Source of the DNA: Ypsolopha sequella
Taxonomy: Eukaryota; Arthropoda; Insecta; Lepidoptera; Ypsolophidae
DNA length: 64,000 nt
Assembly (NCBI GenBank): GCA_934047225.1
Contig: CAKOHE010000044.1
Coordinates: forward strand, 496,001-560,000
Direction of reading: 5' to 3'
In this document: positions 63,175-64,000 of the stretch, one piece after another
Layout: each line of letters starts with the position of its first letter
Numbering within the stretch: the first letter of the stretch is position 1
Program-made: the position numbers and the translations under genes
The notes under the pieces: model-generated
The model's input: only the letters and a program-made list of their open reading frames with translations
Told to the model about the DNA's origin: nothing
The model's database searches: none

Positions 63175-64000
63175 GTGCGCAGTTCGTACTACATTTCAAG
63201 CTACCTATTTTGTAAGATAGACGCCAACGACTTTGAGTCGACCTCTGCTCGTACAAATATAGACAGAAATTATATTGAAATAACGTTCATATCATCGTGC
63301 ACTGCATTACGACATCGCTGGGTCTCCAGATAGCGCAAAATAGGGAAAAATAATATTTTTCGCATGGACGCGATGGACGGAAAAAAAATTCCATAAATGA
63401 TTTATCTAAGCAATATTTTCCTTGTATTTTAGTGCAAGAAGCATAGAAATACCATAAGTGGTTTCAAATTTAAACTAAAAACATAAATAAAAATCTAAAC
63501 TAAAAATCATGAAATTGGAGTAACAACAAACCCCTAAATTTCACTTAACATTTTTTTACCAAAAGTGTAGCCGAATGTGCTTTTAGTGTTTCAGATAAAA
63601 TTAATATGTATGTATTATGTAAATTCTTTATTGCACAAAATCAGTTTACTATGCACAAAGGCGAACTTAATGCTAATTAGCATTCTCTACCAGTTAACCT
63701 TTGGTGATGTGGAGATTACAAGGGTATTGCCAAATAAGTTAATTAATCAATTAATTTATAAATATTCACTTCTAATAATATCTGCATAATTATATAACAT
63801 ATAATATCTACATAAACGTATATAAATACAAAAATATACATACGTATAATATAAATATTTTTGTATATACTGTACATAAATAAATATACAACAATATATC
63901 GGTAGTTACGAGAAGGATGACTCAGGGGACAAAGTGAAAATTATTACAGGTGTGGTGACTGATTCTGTAGCAATAGATAATGTTGATAGACTCTGGTTTT
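63175..64000. other. AT-rich non-coding end of window
   Basis: 63,490-63,600 belongs to the repeat also seen at 14,640-14,740 ('gagtaacaacaaacccc'). 63,800-63,890 is a run of ATA/TATA-like sequence. No exon of VWA8 is visible. Confidence 0.5.

Overview
This window is insect DNA, almost certainly from a moth or butterfly. Spliced exons of a conserved nuclear gene are embedded in a dense, AT-rich carpet of transposable elements. These include a gypsy-type element with an env gene, BEL/Pao elements, Penelope-like elements, a two-ORF non-LTR retrotransposon, a Helitron, and many fold-back MITEs. All assignments come from reading the sequence and from remembered protein families; no database search was run.

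Host gene 1 runs on the + strand from 160 to 29,894 and beyond the window. Ten exons with consistent splice phases encode the middle of a VWA8 orthologue, a mitochondrial AAA+ ATPase with a C-terminal von Willebrand A domain. Two Walker A motifs and one Walker B motif are visible. No VWA-domain exon is visible in the last 34 kb, so the gene probably continues past 64,000. Compared with my memory of human VWA8, a middle block of about 500 residues is missing. A decayed duplicate of exon 7 lies just upstream of the real one.

Region by region: 1-3,750 holds exons 1-3, MITEs, SINE-like repeats and a hammerhead-like motif. At 3,864-6,989 a young, internally deleted BEL/Pao element sits in intron 3. 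7,000-15,400 carries exons 4-8 plus fold-back elements and a small Penelope-derived insertion. At 16,589-27,480 a gypsy-class element (antisense to VWA8, gag-pol-env, identical-looking LTRs, TSD TTCG) lies in intron 8. A second BEL/Pao copy (22,259-25,337, TSD CTTGG) is nested in its pol region. Exons 9 and 10 follow at 27.9 and 29.8 kb.

The region 29.9-64 kb is repeat-rich. It holds a 15 x 80 bp minisatellite, many MITEs, a non-autonomous Helitron (43.9-45.6 kb), a tyrosine-recombinase relic (46.2-47.7 kb), a Penelope-like element with inverted 3' ends (50.5-53.7 kb) and an apparently intact two-ORF LINE (59.0-63.2 kb). Host gene 2 is a four-exon THAP-domain gene on the minus strand (57,703 to 56,096), probably nested antisense in a VWA8 intron.

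The most unusual pattern is that three separate Penelope-derived insertions (298 bp, 107 bp and 3.2 kb) share one architecture. Each has two 3' ends joined head to head, one end longer than the other, flanked by 12-13 bp target duplications. Two of them carry decayed hammerhead-ribozyme-like termini.
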